47,553 bases of DNA, from the NCBI GenBank assembly GCA_944390285.1, contig CALXPN010000010.1:1-47553 (forward strand). The letters run 5' to 3'. The stretch comes from an uncultured Clostridia bacterium. GTDB taxonomy: Bacteria; Bacillota; Clostridia; TANB77; CAG-508. Under the pieces are notes generated by a model. It worked only from the letters and a program-made list of their open reading frames with translations, ran no database searches and had not been told where the DNA came from. The translations under genes and the position numbers were made by a program. Shown here one piece after another: positions 8,601 to 17,061 of the stretch (position 1 is its first letter; each line of letters opens with the position of its first letter).

Positions 8601-9166
8601 ATATGATAAAAATAAATGAAGATATCGAAGAATTTGGTGAATCCAAAGAATATAAAGATGGTCAAAATGTAAAGTTTGTTGGAATTATTTCAAAAGTTAC
8701 TAAAAAATTTACAAAGAAAAATACGACAATGGCATTTGTTTTTTTAGAAGATTTTTATGGAAGTGTAGAAGTAATTGTTTTTGATAGTGTTTACACAAGA
8801 AATAGTAATTTCCTTATTAATGATAATATTGTTTATGTAGAAGGAAGATTAAGTATTAGAGAAGATGAGCCAGTAAAAATAGTTGCATCAAACATAAGAG
8901 AATTTTCGGAAAAAGAAGATGCTAACAAAGCTAATGAAAAAGTAAATACAATAAAAACAGTAAATATAGATATAACAAATTTAGATGAAAATCAAAAAGA
9001 AAAATTGAGAGGAGCAATAAAATTTTTTGCAGGAGATAGAGTAAATGTAAAATTAAATATTGTTCAAGATGGAGAAATAAAACCATGTTTTGGAATATTT
9101 TTAACAGATAAAATCTTAGAAGAGTTTAAAGAAATAGTATCACCAGAAAATATAAAAATAATTTAA
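5663..9166 (+). CDS. dnaE: DNA polymerase III alpha subunit DnaE
   Basis: A replicative C-family DNA polymerase; in Firmicutes with PolC, DnaE extends primers on the lagging strand. The N-terminal PHP domain begins HLHVHSEYSLLDG (residues 6-18). The polymerase palm shows GPGRGSGAGS and the catalytic aspartates in PDFDVDFSD (P397; Asp 400 and 402). Fingers, the helix-hairpin-helix region and an OB-fold near residues 1010-1060 (VKFVGIISKVTKKF) follow. At 1167 residues it is complete, and it has no exonuclease insertion, so it is DnaE and not PolC. A ribosome site (GGAAG) precedes ATG 5663. Start and end are well isolated by non-coding gaps. Confidence 0.97.
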   Translation: MPDFVHLHVHSEYSLLDGMCRIKDLPKRAKELGMKAIAITDHGVMYGAVNFYKECVKEGIKPIIGCEVYVAPRSRFNKESGIDDNYSHLILLAKNKIGYQNLIKLVSLSFIDGYYYKPRIDLEILEKYSEGLICLSACLAGSVNKAILNDDIEKAKEIALWHKKIFGEDYYLEIQNNGLPEQVMVNQKLITLSRELNIPLVATNDAHYLKKEDSYNHEILLCIQTAKKIYDEDRMRFGTDEFYIKSPEEMEDYFSAVPEAIENTVKIADKCNFEFEFGVTKLPNYDVPKEFKTHEEYFRKLTWDGIEVRYGKNYDSKIKERTEYELGIISKMGYVDYYLIVWDYIHYAKSVGIPVGPGRGSGAGSIVAYAIGITDIDPLKYNLLFERFLNPERISMPDFDVDFSDERRQEVIDYVCRKYGKDHVSQIITFGTLSAKSVIRDVGRVLDVPYSDVDKIAKMIPFEIHMTIDKALEENRELKEQYENDETTKQIIDIAKGLEGMPRNASTHACGVVITKDPVDTYVPLCTNDGNIVAQYTMVLLEELGLLKMDFLGLRTLSVIANCLELVKQNRGIDVKFDDKMDDPKVYKLWQEGKTFGIFQFESAGITAFMKELKPDCLEDIVAGVSLYRPGPMDQIPRYIKGKMNPGHNEYTHPALEPILNVTYGCMVYQEQVMQIVRDLAGYSLGRADLVRRAMGKKKLDVMEKERQVFINGQVDENGNVIVPGCVRNGIDAESANKIFDEMAEFAKYAFNKSHAAAYAVISYRTAYLKAYYKEELMAATLNSFLGNLDKIPVYIQDCKEMGIDILNPSINQSKTKFTVIGNKIRFGLGSIKNVGVAVIDSIVKEREENGLFESFTSFCERIKNESVNKKCIESLIKAGAFDEFGKNRATLLASFEGIIDTINNEDRNKIANQVSMFDLMQEEEENIENKKYNFIEKEEMPEKELLALEKEMLGVYISGHPLDKLRKQIEKQTNISTLDMIKINEDIEEFGESKEYKDGQNVKFVGIISKVTKKFTKKNTTMAFVFLEDFYGSVEVIVFDSVYTRNSNFLINDNIVYVEGRLSIREDEPVKIVASNIREFSEKEDANKANEKVNTIKTVNIDITNLDENQKEKLRGAIKFFAGDRVNVKLNIVQDGEIKPCFGIFLTDKILEEFKEIVSPENIKII

Positions 9167-9250
9167 TTTATATTTAGAAAATCTTGAAATTTTTGTAAAA
9201 AAATTGTATAATTTTTGTGTAAAATGGCAAGAGAACAAAGGAGAATTATT

Positions 9251-9772
9251 ATGAGAAAAGATGGTGGTTTTTCGGCAATAGCATTAATTATAACAATAAT
9301 TATAATAATTATTATTGCTGTTATAGCTATAAATAAATTAATTGGTGATGATGGAATAATAAGACAATATAAACAGGAAGATACTGAATATAACAAAACA
9401 GAAGTGGTTGAAAAATTAAATTTGATAATAAAAGAAAAATATTTTGGTGATTATAAGTATGCACAAGAGAATAAAAAAAACATAGATGAAATTTATACAG
9501 AAGAGGCAGTTTTTAATTATCTTTTAGAAAACAATTATATAGAAGAATTAAGAGATATAAATGATAATCTTGTTAGTAATGAATATTATATAAAAACTGA
9601 ATCATTAAATAGAGATATAGTTTCATATGAAGTAAATCCTAATGGTTCAGCTGGAAATGGAACAAAGGTATTTAAAATAAAAAAAGTTGATACAAAATAT
9701 ATGATATATTTTGTTGATAAATATGGAAATGAAGAAGAGCTTGGAGAACTTGTAATGCATCCGCAAATTTAA
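9251..9772 (+). CDS. Prepilin-like secreted or membrane protein
   Basis: Start ATG 9251 has GGAG just upstream; the longer frame from 9215 has no site. The N-terminus reads MRKDGGFSAIALIITI followed by an isoleucine run, like a type IV prepilin or pseudopilin: a short basic leader, G then F at the cleavage point, then a long hydrophobic helix. The usual Glu at position 5 of the mature protein is Ala here. The remaining 140 or so residues are charged and soluble, with a glycine/asparagine linker near NPNGSAGNGTKVFKIKKVD. No pilus assembly genes are nearby. It may be an orphan surface pseudopilin or just a single-pass anchored protein. Confidence 0.6.
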   Translation: MRKDGGFSAIALIITIIIIIIIAVIAINKLIGDDGIIRQYKQEDTEYNKTEVVEKLNLIIKEKYFGDYKYAQENKKNIDEIYTEEAVFNYLLENNYIEELRDINDNLVSNEYYIKTESLNRDIVSYEVNPNGSAGNGTKVFKIKKVDTKYMIYFVDKYGNEEELGELVMHPQI

Positions 9773-9776
9773 TAAT

Positions 9777-9812
9777 AAAAACACCTTAAGAATTTTCTTA
9801 AGGTGTTTTTTG
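9777..9812. terminator. Bidirectional terminator
   Basis: Arms ACACCTTAAG and CTTAAGGTGT around AATTTT, with an A run before and a T run after. It separates the convergent prepilin-like and pyrE-like genes. Confidence 0.85.
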
Positions 9813-9815
9813 ATT

Positions 9816-10682
9816 TTAATTTAATCCATATAAATTTTGATCTACTAACATTTTAGCTCTTTTAGCTGTTTTAGGATTATCAGATTTTAAAGATTCTTCT
9901 AAAAATTCAGGATGATCAATTAAAAATTGTTTCATAGAAGCCATTTGATCTTTTTTAAATTCTCTTAAAATATGTAATTGTTTTTCATTGATTATATTTA
10001 AATCTAAAGCTTTTAAGAATAAATCATCATTAATTTTTATTAATGAATGAACTTTAACACCACAATCTGTTAAAACTTGTGTTCCACCATCCATTCTATC
10101 TATTACAAAAAGTGCATGTTTTATTTTAGAACCAAGATTTTCTATTGCTGGAATCCAAGCTCTTGTGAAACTTGCTGATTGATTTAATAAATCTGCTATA
10201 TGTAAGAAGTTTTTATTTTCAATTTTTGATACAGCAGTATTTTTTGTAAAATCATAATTACTTTCGATAGTTGTTAAATCTTTATATATTGTGATATGTG
10301 GTTTATTTAAAATATAGGCAATCATATTAGAAAAGAACCAATCTCTTCTTTCACCACCAGATATATAATCAATAGAATTTAAATCAATATTACTTTTTAT
10401 ATATTCCACCATAGTGTCTATAGTAGTTTTATATATTTCATTTGTATTATAATGACTTAATACTTTTTGGAAAATATTATTTGGTATATTTTCTTTAGGT
10501 TCATTTGCAAGTTCGTTATCTATAAAGTTTAAAAGTTCTTTTGAATCTGCATCACTTCCATAAAAGAATTCTGCATTTACAAAATAAGGTCCAATTTTTC
10601 CTGATGTATACCAAAAAGGTTTGTTTTCTTTTGCAATATTAAAAGCATGTGTTTCAAATAATAGATTTGTTAAATCTTTCAT
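9816..10682 (-). CDS. pyrE: Orotate phosphoribosyltransferase-like protein (PyrE family, divergent)
   Basis: Probably transfers phosphoribose from PRPP to orotate, the fifth step of UMP synthesis. It carries WYTSGKIGPYFVN near the N-terminus, SGGERRDWFFS, and FLHIADLLNQSASFTRAWIP in the place of the canonical PRPP loop (normally DDxxTTGxS); here the acidic pair is reduced to one Asp and the TTG is missing. At 288 residues it is longer than classic PyrE (about 210). It resembles long Clostridia proteins annotated as orotate phosphoribosyltransferase. Start ATG 10682 follows GGAGG. It is divergent from pyrC, which supports the pathway assignment. A different phosphoribosyltransferase activity remains possible. 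Confidence 0.72.
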   Translation of the reverse strand: MKDLTNLLFETHAFNIAKENKPFWYTSGKIGPYFVNAEFFYGSDADSKELLNFIDNELANEPKENIPNNIFQKVLSHYNTNEIYKTTIDTMVEYIKSNIDLNSIDYISGGERRDWFFSNMIAYILNKPHITIYKDLTTIESNYDFTKNTAVSKIENKNFLHIADLLNQSASFTRAWIPAIENLGSKIKHALFVIDRMDGGTQVLTDCGVKVHSLIKINDDLFLKALDLNIINEKQLHILREFKKDQMASMKQFLIDHPEFLEESLKSDNPKTAKRAKMLVDQNLYGLN

Positions 10683-10737
10683 AATTACCTCCAAATATAA
10701 AATAATATTATAAATTGTTCATTCTTTTCTACGTTTT

Positions 10738-10766
10738 AATATATAGTAAATTTATAAAAAAGTCAA
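10738..10766 (-). promoter_or_regulatory. Promoter of the pyrE-like gene
   Basis: On the - strand: -35 TTGACT (10766-10761), 17-bp spacer, -10 TATATT (10743-10738). Confidence 0.55.
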
Positions 10767-10819
10767 TCAAGAGTTTTTTATAAAGTTGAATATTTTTGGG
10801 AAAAGCCTTGTAATTTATA

Positions 10820-10848
10820 TTGAAAAATAACTATATAAATGATAAAAT
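10820..10848 (+). promoter_or_regulatory. Promoter of the pyrC operon
   Basis: -35 TTGAAA (10820-10825), 17-bp spacer, -10 TAAAAT (10843-10848). The predicted leader is only about 25 bases, so there is no room for a PyrR-type attenuator; regulation would have to act at initiation. Confidence 0.6.
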
Positions 10849-10879
10849 GTTAAAAATTATTTAGGGAGGAAAGAAAATA

Positions 10880-12157
10880 ATGAGTACATTATTATTAAAA
10901 AATGGAACTGTAATTGATTATGCACAAAAAATAGAAAAAAAATTAGATATACTAATTGAAGATGGAAAAATAACTAAAGTAGCAGAAAAGATAGAAACAC
11001 CAGCTGATAAAGTAATTGATTGTATAGGTTTAATGATTATGCCTGGTATGATTGATATGCATTGTCACCTAAGAGAACCAGGTGGAGAGCATAAAGAAAC
11101 TATAGAAACAGGATCTAAAAGTGCGGTGGCTGGAGGATTTACAACTATTTGTCCTATGCCAAACACTAATCCAACTCCAGATAACAAAGAAGTTTTAGAA
11201 AAAATTATTAATGAAGCTAAAAGAGTGAATCTTTGCAATGTTCTTCCATTTTCAAGTGTAACAAAAGGTGAAAAAGGGCAAGAGTTAGTTGATTTTAAAT
11301 CACAATTAGAAGCAGGAGCAATAGCTTTTTCAGATGACGGAATGCCAGTAGAAAATGCTAGAATGATAAGGGAAGCAATGATAGAAGCAAATAATTTAGG
11401 TTCTTTTATTTCAGAACATTGTGAAGAAAAATCAGTATCAGCAGGAGCGATAAATGCTGGAGAGATTGCAGAAAAATTAAATGTACAAGGAGTATTACCA
11501 GAAGCAGAAGAAATAATGGCAGCAAGAGATATAGTTATTGCAGAAACAAATAATTTACATACACATATTTGTCATATAAGTACCAAAACATCTGTAGATA
11601 TGATAAGAAGTGCAAAACAAAGGGGTGTAAATGTGACTTGTGAAACATGCCCACATTATTATTCTTTTACAGTAGATGAAGTTTTAGAATCAGGTGTTAA
11701 TGCAAAAATGAATCCTCCTTTAAGAGAAGAAAAAGATAGATTAGCAATAATAGAAGGTTTGAAAGATGGAACTATAGATGCTATAATAACAGACCATGCA
11801 CCACATGCTGAAGAAGAAAAAGCAAAAGGTTTAGCTAAAGCTCCAAATGGAATAATAGGATTTGAGACAGCTTTAGGTGCAACTATTACTAATTTAGTAG
11901 ATAAAGGATTAATATCATATTTAGATATGGTAAGATTAATGTCTTATACACCAGCTAAATTATTAGGAATAGATAGAGGAGAAATAGCAGAAGGAAAAAT
12001 AGCTGATTTAACAATATTTGATCCAAATAAAGAATATGTATTTTTAAAAGAAGAAATAGTTTCAAAATCTAAAAATACACCTTGGATAGGAAAAAAATTA
12101 AAGGGACAAGTAAGATATACAATAGTTTCTGGAAATGTTGTATATGAAAGAGTTTAA
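10880..12157 (+). CDS. pyrC: Dihydroorotase PyrC
   Basis: Closes carbamoyl-aspartate to dihydroorotate, step three of UMP synthesis. The amidohydrolase zinc motif DMHCHLREPGGEHKE is near residues 58-72. Further on are PMPNTNPTPD, the histidines in HTHICHIST, CETCPHY, and the metal aspartate in DAIITDHAPHAEEEK. At 425 residues it is the class I (Bacillus-like) type. The ATG at 10880 follows AGGGAGG. It is the first gene of the pyr run and has its own promoter. Confidence 0.96.
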   Translation: MSTLLLKNGTVIDYAQKIEKKLDILIEDGKITKVAEKIETPADKVIDCIGLMIMPGMIDMHCHLREPGGEHKETIETGSKSAVAGGFTTICPMPNTNPTPDNKEVLEKIINEAKRVNLCNVLPFSSVTKGEKGQELVDFKSQLEAGAIAFSDDGMPVENARMIREAMIEANNLGSFISEHCEEKSVSAGAINAGEIAEKLNVQGVLPEAEEIMAARDIVIAETNNLHTHICHISTKTSVDMIRSAKQRGVNVTCETCPHYYSFTVDEVLESGVNAKMNPPLREEKDRLAIIEGLKDGTIDAIITDHAPHAEEEKAKGLAKAPNGIIGFETALGATITNLVDKGLISYLDMVRLMSYTPAKLLGIDRGEIAEGKIADLTIFDPNKEYVFLKEEIVSKSKNTPWIGKKLKGQVRYTIVSGNVVYERV

Positions 12158-12208
12158 CTCTTTATAAATTTTAAATTAATGTATGCCTAAGAAAGGAAAA
12201 AATCGGAT

Positions 12209-13135
12209 ATGAAAAATGCAATGGATTTGTTAATAGATAAAATTAAAGAAAAAAATAATCCAACAGTAATGGGGTTAGATCCAAGATATGATATGTTACC
12301 AGAATGTATAAAATTAAAATATGGTAAAGATGTAAAAAGTGTTTGTGAAGGAATTTTAGAATATAATAAAGCATTGATAGATGCTACATTTGATATAATT
12401 CCAGCTGTAAAACCTCAAATAGCATTTTATGAAATGTTTGGAATAGAAGGTATGAAGTGTTTTAAAGAAACTTGCAAATATGCAAAAGAAAAAGGGTTAA
12501 TTGTTATTGCAGATATAAAAAGAGGAGATATAGGTACAACAGCTGCAGGATATTCAAATGCATATTTAGGAAAAACTCTAGTTGGTAATGTAGAAGAAAG
12601 TTTTTATGATATAGATTGGGTAACTGTAAATCCTTATTTAGGAATAGATGGTGTAAAGCCATTTATTGAAGATTGTAAAAAATATAATAAAGGAATTTTT
12701 GTACTTGTAAAAACTTCTAATAAATCTTCAGGAGAACTTCAAGATTTAAAATTAGAAGATGGAAAAAAGGTTTATGAAAAAGTAGCAGAACTTGTAAATT
12801 CATGGGGAGAAGAACTTATAGGAGAATATGGATATAGCCAAGTAGCTTCAGTTGTTGGTGCAACATATCCTGTACAAATAAAAGAATTAAGAGAAATTAT
12901 GCCACATAGTTATTTTTTAATTCCAGGTTATGGAGCTCAAGGTGGAAAAGCAGATGATATAGCATTAGGCTTTAAAGATGGAATTGGCGGAATTGTAAAT
13001 GCTTCAAGAAGTTTAATGTGTGCTTATAAATCAGATAGATGGAAAGATAAATATAAAGACGAAGAATATGCTAAAGCCACAAGAGAAGAAGCAATAAGAA
13101 TGAGAGATGAACTAAATTTATCAATTAACAAATAA
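12209..13135 (+). CDS. pyrF: Orotidine 5'-phosphate decarboxylase PyrF, long form
   Basis: Decarboxylates OMP to UMP, the last step of the pathway. It shows GLDPRYDMLPE, KPQIAFYEMFG, and the catalytic lysine-aspartate motif DIKRGDIGTTA; the phosphate-binding end is PGYGAQGGK. At 308 residues it belongs to the longer type 2 PyrF group found in Clostridia and Actinobacteria, not the 230-residue form. It lies 51 bases after pyrC with its own AAAGGA ribosome site. Confidence 0.95.
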   Translation: MKNAMDLLIDKIKEKNNPTVMGLDPRYDMLPECIKLKYGKDVKSVCEGILEYNKALIDATFDIIPAVKPQIAFYEMFGIEGMKCFKETCKYAKEKGLIVIADIKRGDIGTTAAGYSNAYLGKTLVGNVEESFYDIDWVTVNPYLGIDGVKPFIEDCKKYNKGIFVLVKTSNKSSGELQDLKLEDGKKVYEKVAELVNSWGEELIGEYGYSQVASVVGATYPVQIKELREIMPHSYFLIPGYGAQGGKADDIALGFKDGIGGIVNASRSLMCAYKSDRWKDKYKDEEYAKATREEAIRMRDELNLSINK

Positions 13136-13200
13136 GAAGCACCAGAATTACTAAAAGATGAAGGTAGATAACTTTAAGTTTTTTATAAAGGAGAATAAAC

Positions 13201-14019
13201 ATGATAGAAATACAATCAGTGAGTAAAGGTGCAGAACTTATTTCTGTAAAATTTAATGGAATTGAGAAATTACATGATGGAAAAAGTTTTTGGAATAGAC
13301 ATAGTCCAGTTTTATTTCCAATAGTTGGAAAATTAAAAGACGGAAAAACTATAATAAATGGAAATACTTATGAGATGGGACAACATGGTTTTGCGAGAGA
13401 TATGGAATTTGAAAAGATAGATGAAAATTCTTATGTTTTGAAATCTAATGAAGAAACAAAAATTAAATTTCCTTTTGATTTTGAACTTTATGTTTCTTAT
13501 AAAACTACTAATAATAAGGTATATACAAATTATAGAGTTGTAAATAAAAGCAGTGATACAATGATATTTGGAATTGGTGGACATCCAGCATTTGTTTGTG
13601 AATATTCGAGTGGAAAATATAGATTAGAATTTGAAGATATTGAAGATGAAATAAAAATATATAGATTAGAAGATGGGCTTTTAAAAGATAAATGCGAAAA
13701 AACAGAAAAATATATTAGAGAAAATAGGATTTTTTTAGATAACAAAATTTTTGAAAAAGATGCTATAATAATGAAAAATTTAAAATCAAATAAAGTTTAT
13801 TTAAAAACAGAAAAGAAAACAATTTTTGCATTCGAATTTAAAGATTTTCCATATTTAGCAATATGGTCAAAGCCAGATGCACCATTTATTTGTATTGAAC
13901 CTTGGTTTAATACGGCAGATACTATAAATTCAAATGGAATTTTTGAAGAAAAAGAAGATTTAATAGAATTAAAACCAAATCAAGAATTTGAAGCAGAATA
14001 TAGTGTAGAGTTTTTTTAG
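13201..14019 (+). CDS. Aldose 1-epimerase family protein, LacX-like
   Basis: A galactose-mutarotase-fold protein of 272 residues. It has the family's early ELISVKFNGIEKLHDG, the FPIVGKLKDG segment, the histidine in GQHGFARDMEF, GIGGHPAFVC with the second histidine, and the late IWSKPDAPFICIEPW with the likely catalytic glutamate. The group (LacX in lactococci) probably interconverts sugar anomers; the sugar is unknown. It sits inside the pyr run with a GGAG ribosome site, and its link to pyrimidine synthesis is not obvious. Confidence 0.85.
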   Translation: MIEIQSVSKGAELISVKFNGIEKLHDGKSFWNRHSPVLFPIVGKLKDGKTIINGNTYEMGQHGFARDMEFEKIDENSYVLKSNEETKIKFPFDFELYVSYKTTNNKVYTNYRVVNKSSDTMIFGIGGHPAFVCEYSSGKYRLEFEDIEDEIKIYRLEDGLLKDKCEKTEKYIRENRIFLDNKIFEKDAIIMKNLKSNKVYLKTEKKTIFAFEFKDFPYLAIWSKPDAPFICIEPWFNTADTINSNGIFEEKEDLIELKPNQEFEAEYSVEFF

Positions 14020-14033
14020 TAGAGGAGAAAAGC

Positions 14034-14534
14034 ATGGTACTTGTAGATAAAAATATAAGAGAATTAGTAGAAAAAAATACTTTAATTATTAAAGGATATA
14101 AACCTGAAAATTTAGGTGGTGTATCTTATGATTTAACAATAGATAATATCATTACAGAATATGGAGAAGTAAAAGAATATGAATTGAAACCACAAGAATT
14201 TGTAATGGTAAAAACTAATGAAGAATTAAAAATGCCTAATTTTTTAGTTGGTAAAGTTGGTGAAAAAAATTCATTATTAAGAACAGGGTTATTTGTGTCA
14301 GCTCCTGTTTATCACCCTGGTCATCAAACTTATGTGTTTTTAAGAGTATATAATCTTAGTAAAAAAAACATTACTTTAAAATCAGATTTCAAGATAGCTC
14401 AAATATTTTTTGAAACTCTAACAGAAATACCAGATGAAACTTATGATAAAAAGAAAGATGCTTCATTTAATAATGAAGATAAGTACTTAGGATATGGAAA
14501 ATATGATGAATTATATAAATCTATTTTAAAATAA
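14034..14534 (+). CDS. dcd: dCTP deaminase / dUTPase family protein
   Basis: A trimeric enzyme that deaminates dCTP to dUTP, or also hydrolyses it to dUMP, feeding thymidylate synthesis. Motifs: GVSYDLTID early; GKVGEKNSLLRTGLFV with the catalytic Glu/Ser-Arg region; HPGHQTYVFLRVYNLS; and a glycine-rich lid at the end (KYLGYGKYD). Length 166, slightly short for Dcd (about 175-190). The gene begins 15 bases after the epimerase with GAGGAG upstream, and 12 bases separate it from pyrK, so it is part of the pyrimidine operon. Deaminase versus bifunctional activity cannot be told from the sequence. Confidence 0.85.
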   Translation: MVLVDKNIRELVEKNTLIIKGYKPENLGGVSYDLTIDNIITEYGEVKEYELKPQEFVMVKTNEELKMPNFLVGKVGEKNSLLRTGLFVSAPVYHPGHQTYVFLRVYNLSKKNITLKSDFKIAQIFFETLTEIPDETYDKKKDASFNNEDKYLGYGKYDELYKSILK

Positions 14535-14546
14535 GAAGGAGGAATT

Positions 14547-15332
14547 ATGGGAGTAAAAGTAAAATGTGAGTTACTAAAAAAAGAGGAATTAGTAACAGGT
14601 ATTTATAAGTTTTCTGTAAAAGCACCAGAAATTGCAGATACAGCAAAACCAGGTCAATTTTTAGAAATACAGGTATCAGATACAGGAGAGCCTTTTTTAA
14701 GAAGACCTATAAGTATTTATAATATTCTTAAAGAAGAAGGAATAATTGAATTTATTTTTCAAGTAAAAGGAAAAGGAACAGAATTATTAGCTAAAACAGA
14801 TATAGGAAAAAGTATAGATATAATGGGACCACTTGGATTTGGAGCTTTTAAAGTTCAAGAATATAATAATGTAGCAATAATAGGTGGAGGAATAGGAATA
14901 TATCCTTTACATGAACTTACAAAAGAATTAAAAGGAAAAGCAAATTTAAATGTTTATTTAGGTTTTAGAGATAAATCTTTAGTTACTTGTGAAAAAGAGT
15001 TTGAAGAAATTGGTTTAAATAAATTAGTTGTAACAACTGATGATGGAAGTTATAAAGAAAAAGGTTTTGCAATAGATTTTATGAAAAAAGATATTGAAGA
15101 ACATATGGTAGATATGATTTTTGCTTGTGGACCACTTCCAATGCTTAAAGCTGTAAGACAATATGCAATTGAAAACAATATTCCATGTCAAATATCTTTA
15201 GAAGAAAGAATGGGATGTGGAATTGGAGCATGTCTTGGTTGTGCAGTTAAAGTTATTTCTGGAAAAGAACCAAGATATGGACATGTATGTAAAGAAGGTC
15301 CAGTATTTAATGCTGTAGATGTAGAAATTTAG
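14547..15332 (+). CDS. pyrK: Dihydroorotate dehydrogenase electron-transfer subunit PyrK
   Basis: The FAD and [2Fe-2S] subunit that passes electrons from PyrD (type 1B) to NAD. The FAD-binding motif is LRRPISIYN, the nucleotide motif GGGIGIYPL, and four cysteines for the cluster are C224, C229, C232 and C248 (GCGIGACLGC, HVCKEG). Length 261 is typical. The ATG follows AAGGAGG. Its partner pyrD lies 1.7 kb downstream, separated by a membrane-protein gene, which is unusual because the two are normally adjacent. Confidence 0.95.
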   Translation: MGVKVKCELLKKEELVTGIYKFSVKAPEIADTAKPGQFLEIQVSDTGEPFLRRPISIYNILKEEGIIEFIFQVKGKGTELLAKTDIGKSIDIMGPLGFGAFKVQEYNNVAIIGGGIGIYPLHELTKELKGKANLNVYLGFRDKSLVTCEKEFEEIGLNKLVVTTDDGSYKEKGFAIDFMKKDIEEHMVDMIFACGPLPMLKAVRQYAIENNIPCQISLEERMGCGIGACLGCAVKVISGKEPRYGHVCKEGPVFNAVDVEI

Positions 15333-15342
15333 GAGATAAAAA

Positions 15343-17019
15343 ATGAAAACAGAATTTAATATCCTAGGGAAAAAGGTTACAAAAGAGCAGATTATAAACT
15401 TAATTAAAGTTTTAGCTAAATTTGGTTTGATTTTACTCATTTTTGTAAGCATGCTAATTCTTTCACATTCAGTATTATTAAGTCCAGATGATTATAATTA
15501 TACTTTTGTTCAAGGAACTAATAATACACAAAGAGTAGATAGTATTTCAAATGCAATTCAAACAGCAAAGTTTTTTTATAATAACTGGACAGGAAGAATA
15601 ATACCACATGTACTTATAGGTATTTTTAGAAATTTACCATCAGTAGTATATGAAATTTCAAATAGTATTATATTTCTAGTATTTATTATTTTTATAACTA
15701 AAGTTTTAAATAAAAAAACTAGTTTCTTAAGTATATTAGGAGTATTTGGATACTTAGCATTTAGCATGATGTTTGGAGAAAAATTTGCTTGGATAAGCGG
15801 AAGTTTCAACTACTTATGGCCATGTACTTTTTTAGTAATTTTTATTTATTATTTTTATAATTATTTTAGAGATGAAAAGAAATTAAATATGCTTTCTAAA
15901 ATTGCTTTAATATTATTTTCATTTATAGTAGGATTTTCACATGAAAATGTAGCTTTTGTAGGAGGAGCATTTTTAGTTTGTTTAATTTTATTTAATATAA
16001 AAAAATTTTTAAGATTTGATAAAAATAGAAAAATTGTTGTAAGTTTAATTTTTATCATGTTTTGTTTAGGAGCTTTTGCCACAATATTTGCACCAGGAAA
16101 TTTATCAAGAATGGGACAAGTAGCAGGAGAAAAAAGTTTTTCTTGGGAATTTGTGCAAAATTATAAAGATAATAAATTTGTACTTTTAGCAGTATTAGTA
16201 AGTATGATATTAGCTTTTATAATTCAAAACTTTAAAATCATTAAACAAAATAAAAATTTAAAAAAATTAAATTACATAGAAATAAAAAATCAATTTTTAT
16301 ATTTTATATTACCTAGTTTAATAGCTACAATACCAATGGCTATTATAACATATTTTCCACCAAGAGCATTTTTAGCTTATGAAGTTATGTTTATGATTGT
16401 TTTTGCAAGAAATATTGTAATTATTTCAGAAAGTTTAAAAAAATATAATTTATTAATTGCAATAATATCAATAGTTTTTTCTTTAATAGTTTTTGGAAAG
16501 TTTTCTCCAAGTACACTAGGGCAAATAAATTATATAATTCCATACAAAGATAAAGTAACATCAGAATATGAACAAGCTTTGGCAAATGGAGAAAAAGATG
16601 TACTTGTAAGTAAATTTGAATATGCAAATTGGATACATGCAGAAGATTGGATAAATATAGCAAATTTCTTTCCAGAATTTGATTATCATATGCCAGTAAA
16701 TGCTTTAATATCACAATATTATGGATTTGATAGATTAACTGCAATAGGAGATAATGACTATTTAATAGAAATAGAAGTTGATACAGATGGAATAAATCCA
16801 TATGAATTAATAGATAAAGAAACAAAAACTTCTATTCAATATATGGAATATGATGAATTTATAAGATATACTATACCAAAAGATAAATTAGGAGAATATG
16901 TATTAGATTGTAGAAAAAATAATTTAAAAGATAAAATTTTAAGTTATAAAGTAAGATTTATAGGCGGAGAATTAGCAAATACAGATATAAATTTAGAACA
17001 ATTAATAATAACAGAATAA
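15343..17019 (+). CDS. Multi-pass membrane protein, DUF6056-like
   Basis: 558 residues with about ten hydrophobic helices from residue 20 to 390, then a soluble C-terminal domain of about 150 residues. After the first helix comes SPDDYNYTFVQG and later NNWTGRIIPHVL, GENFAW-like GEKFAWISGSFNYLWP and FSHENVAFVGG. These match what I know of the DUF6056 family, which resembles glycosyltransferase-type membrane enzymes (acidic DD pair after helix 1). It starts 10 bases after pyrK and is followed within 43 bases by pyrD, so it is co-transcribed with them. A role in surface glycan synthesis is plausible, not shown. Confidence 0.7.
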   Translation: MKTEFNILGKKVTKEQIINLIKVLAKFGLILLIFVSMLILSHSVLLSPDDYNYTFVQGTNNTQRVDSISNAIQTAKFFYNNWTGRIIPHVLIGIFRNLPSVVYEISNSIIFLVFIIFITKVLNKKTSFLSILGVFGYLAFSMMFGEKFAWISGSFNYLWPCTFLVIFIYYFYNYFRDEKKLNMLSKIALILFSFIVGFSHENVAFVGGAFLVCLILFNIKKFLRFDKNRKIVVSLIFIMFCLGAFATIFAPGNLSRMGQVAGEKSFSWEFVQNYKDNKFVLLAVLVSMILAFIIQNFKIIKQNKNLKKLNYIEIKNQFLYFILPSLIATIPMAIITYFPPRAFLAYEVMFMIVFARNIVIISESLKKYNLLIAIISIVFSLIVFGKFSPSTLGQINYIIPYKDKVTSEYEQALANGEKDVLVSKFEYANWIHAEDWINIANFFPEFDYHMPVNALISQYYGFDRLTAIGDNDYLIEIEVDTDGINPYELIDKETKTSIQYMEYDEFIRYTIPKDKLGEYVLDCRKNNLKDKILSYKVRFIGGELANTDINLEQLIITE

Positions 17020-17061
17020 AATAAAAATAAAATAGATAAATTTTATCGGATAGGAGAAAAT

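Noticed and set aside
10849..10879. PyrR-type attenuator before pyrC
   Set aside because: The leader is about 25 bases, too short for anti-antiterminator folding, and no terminator is present.
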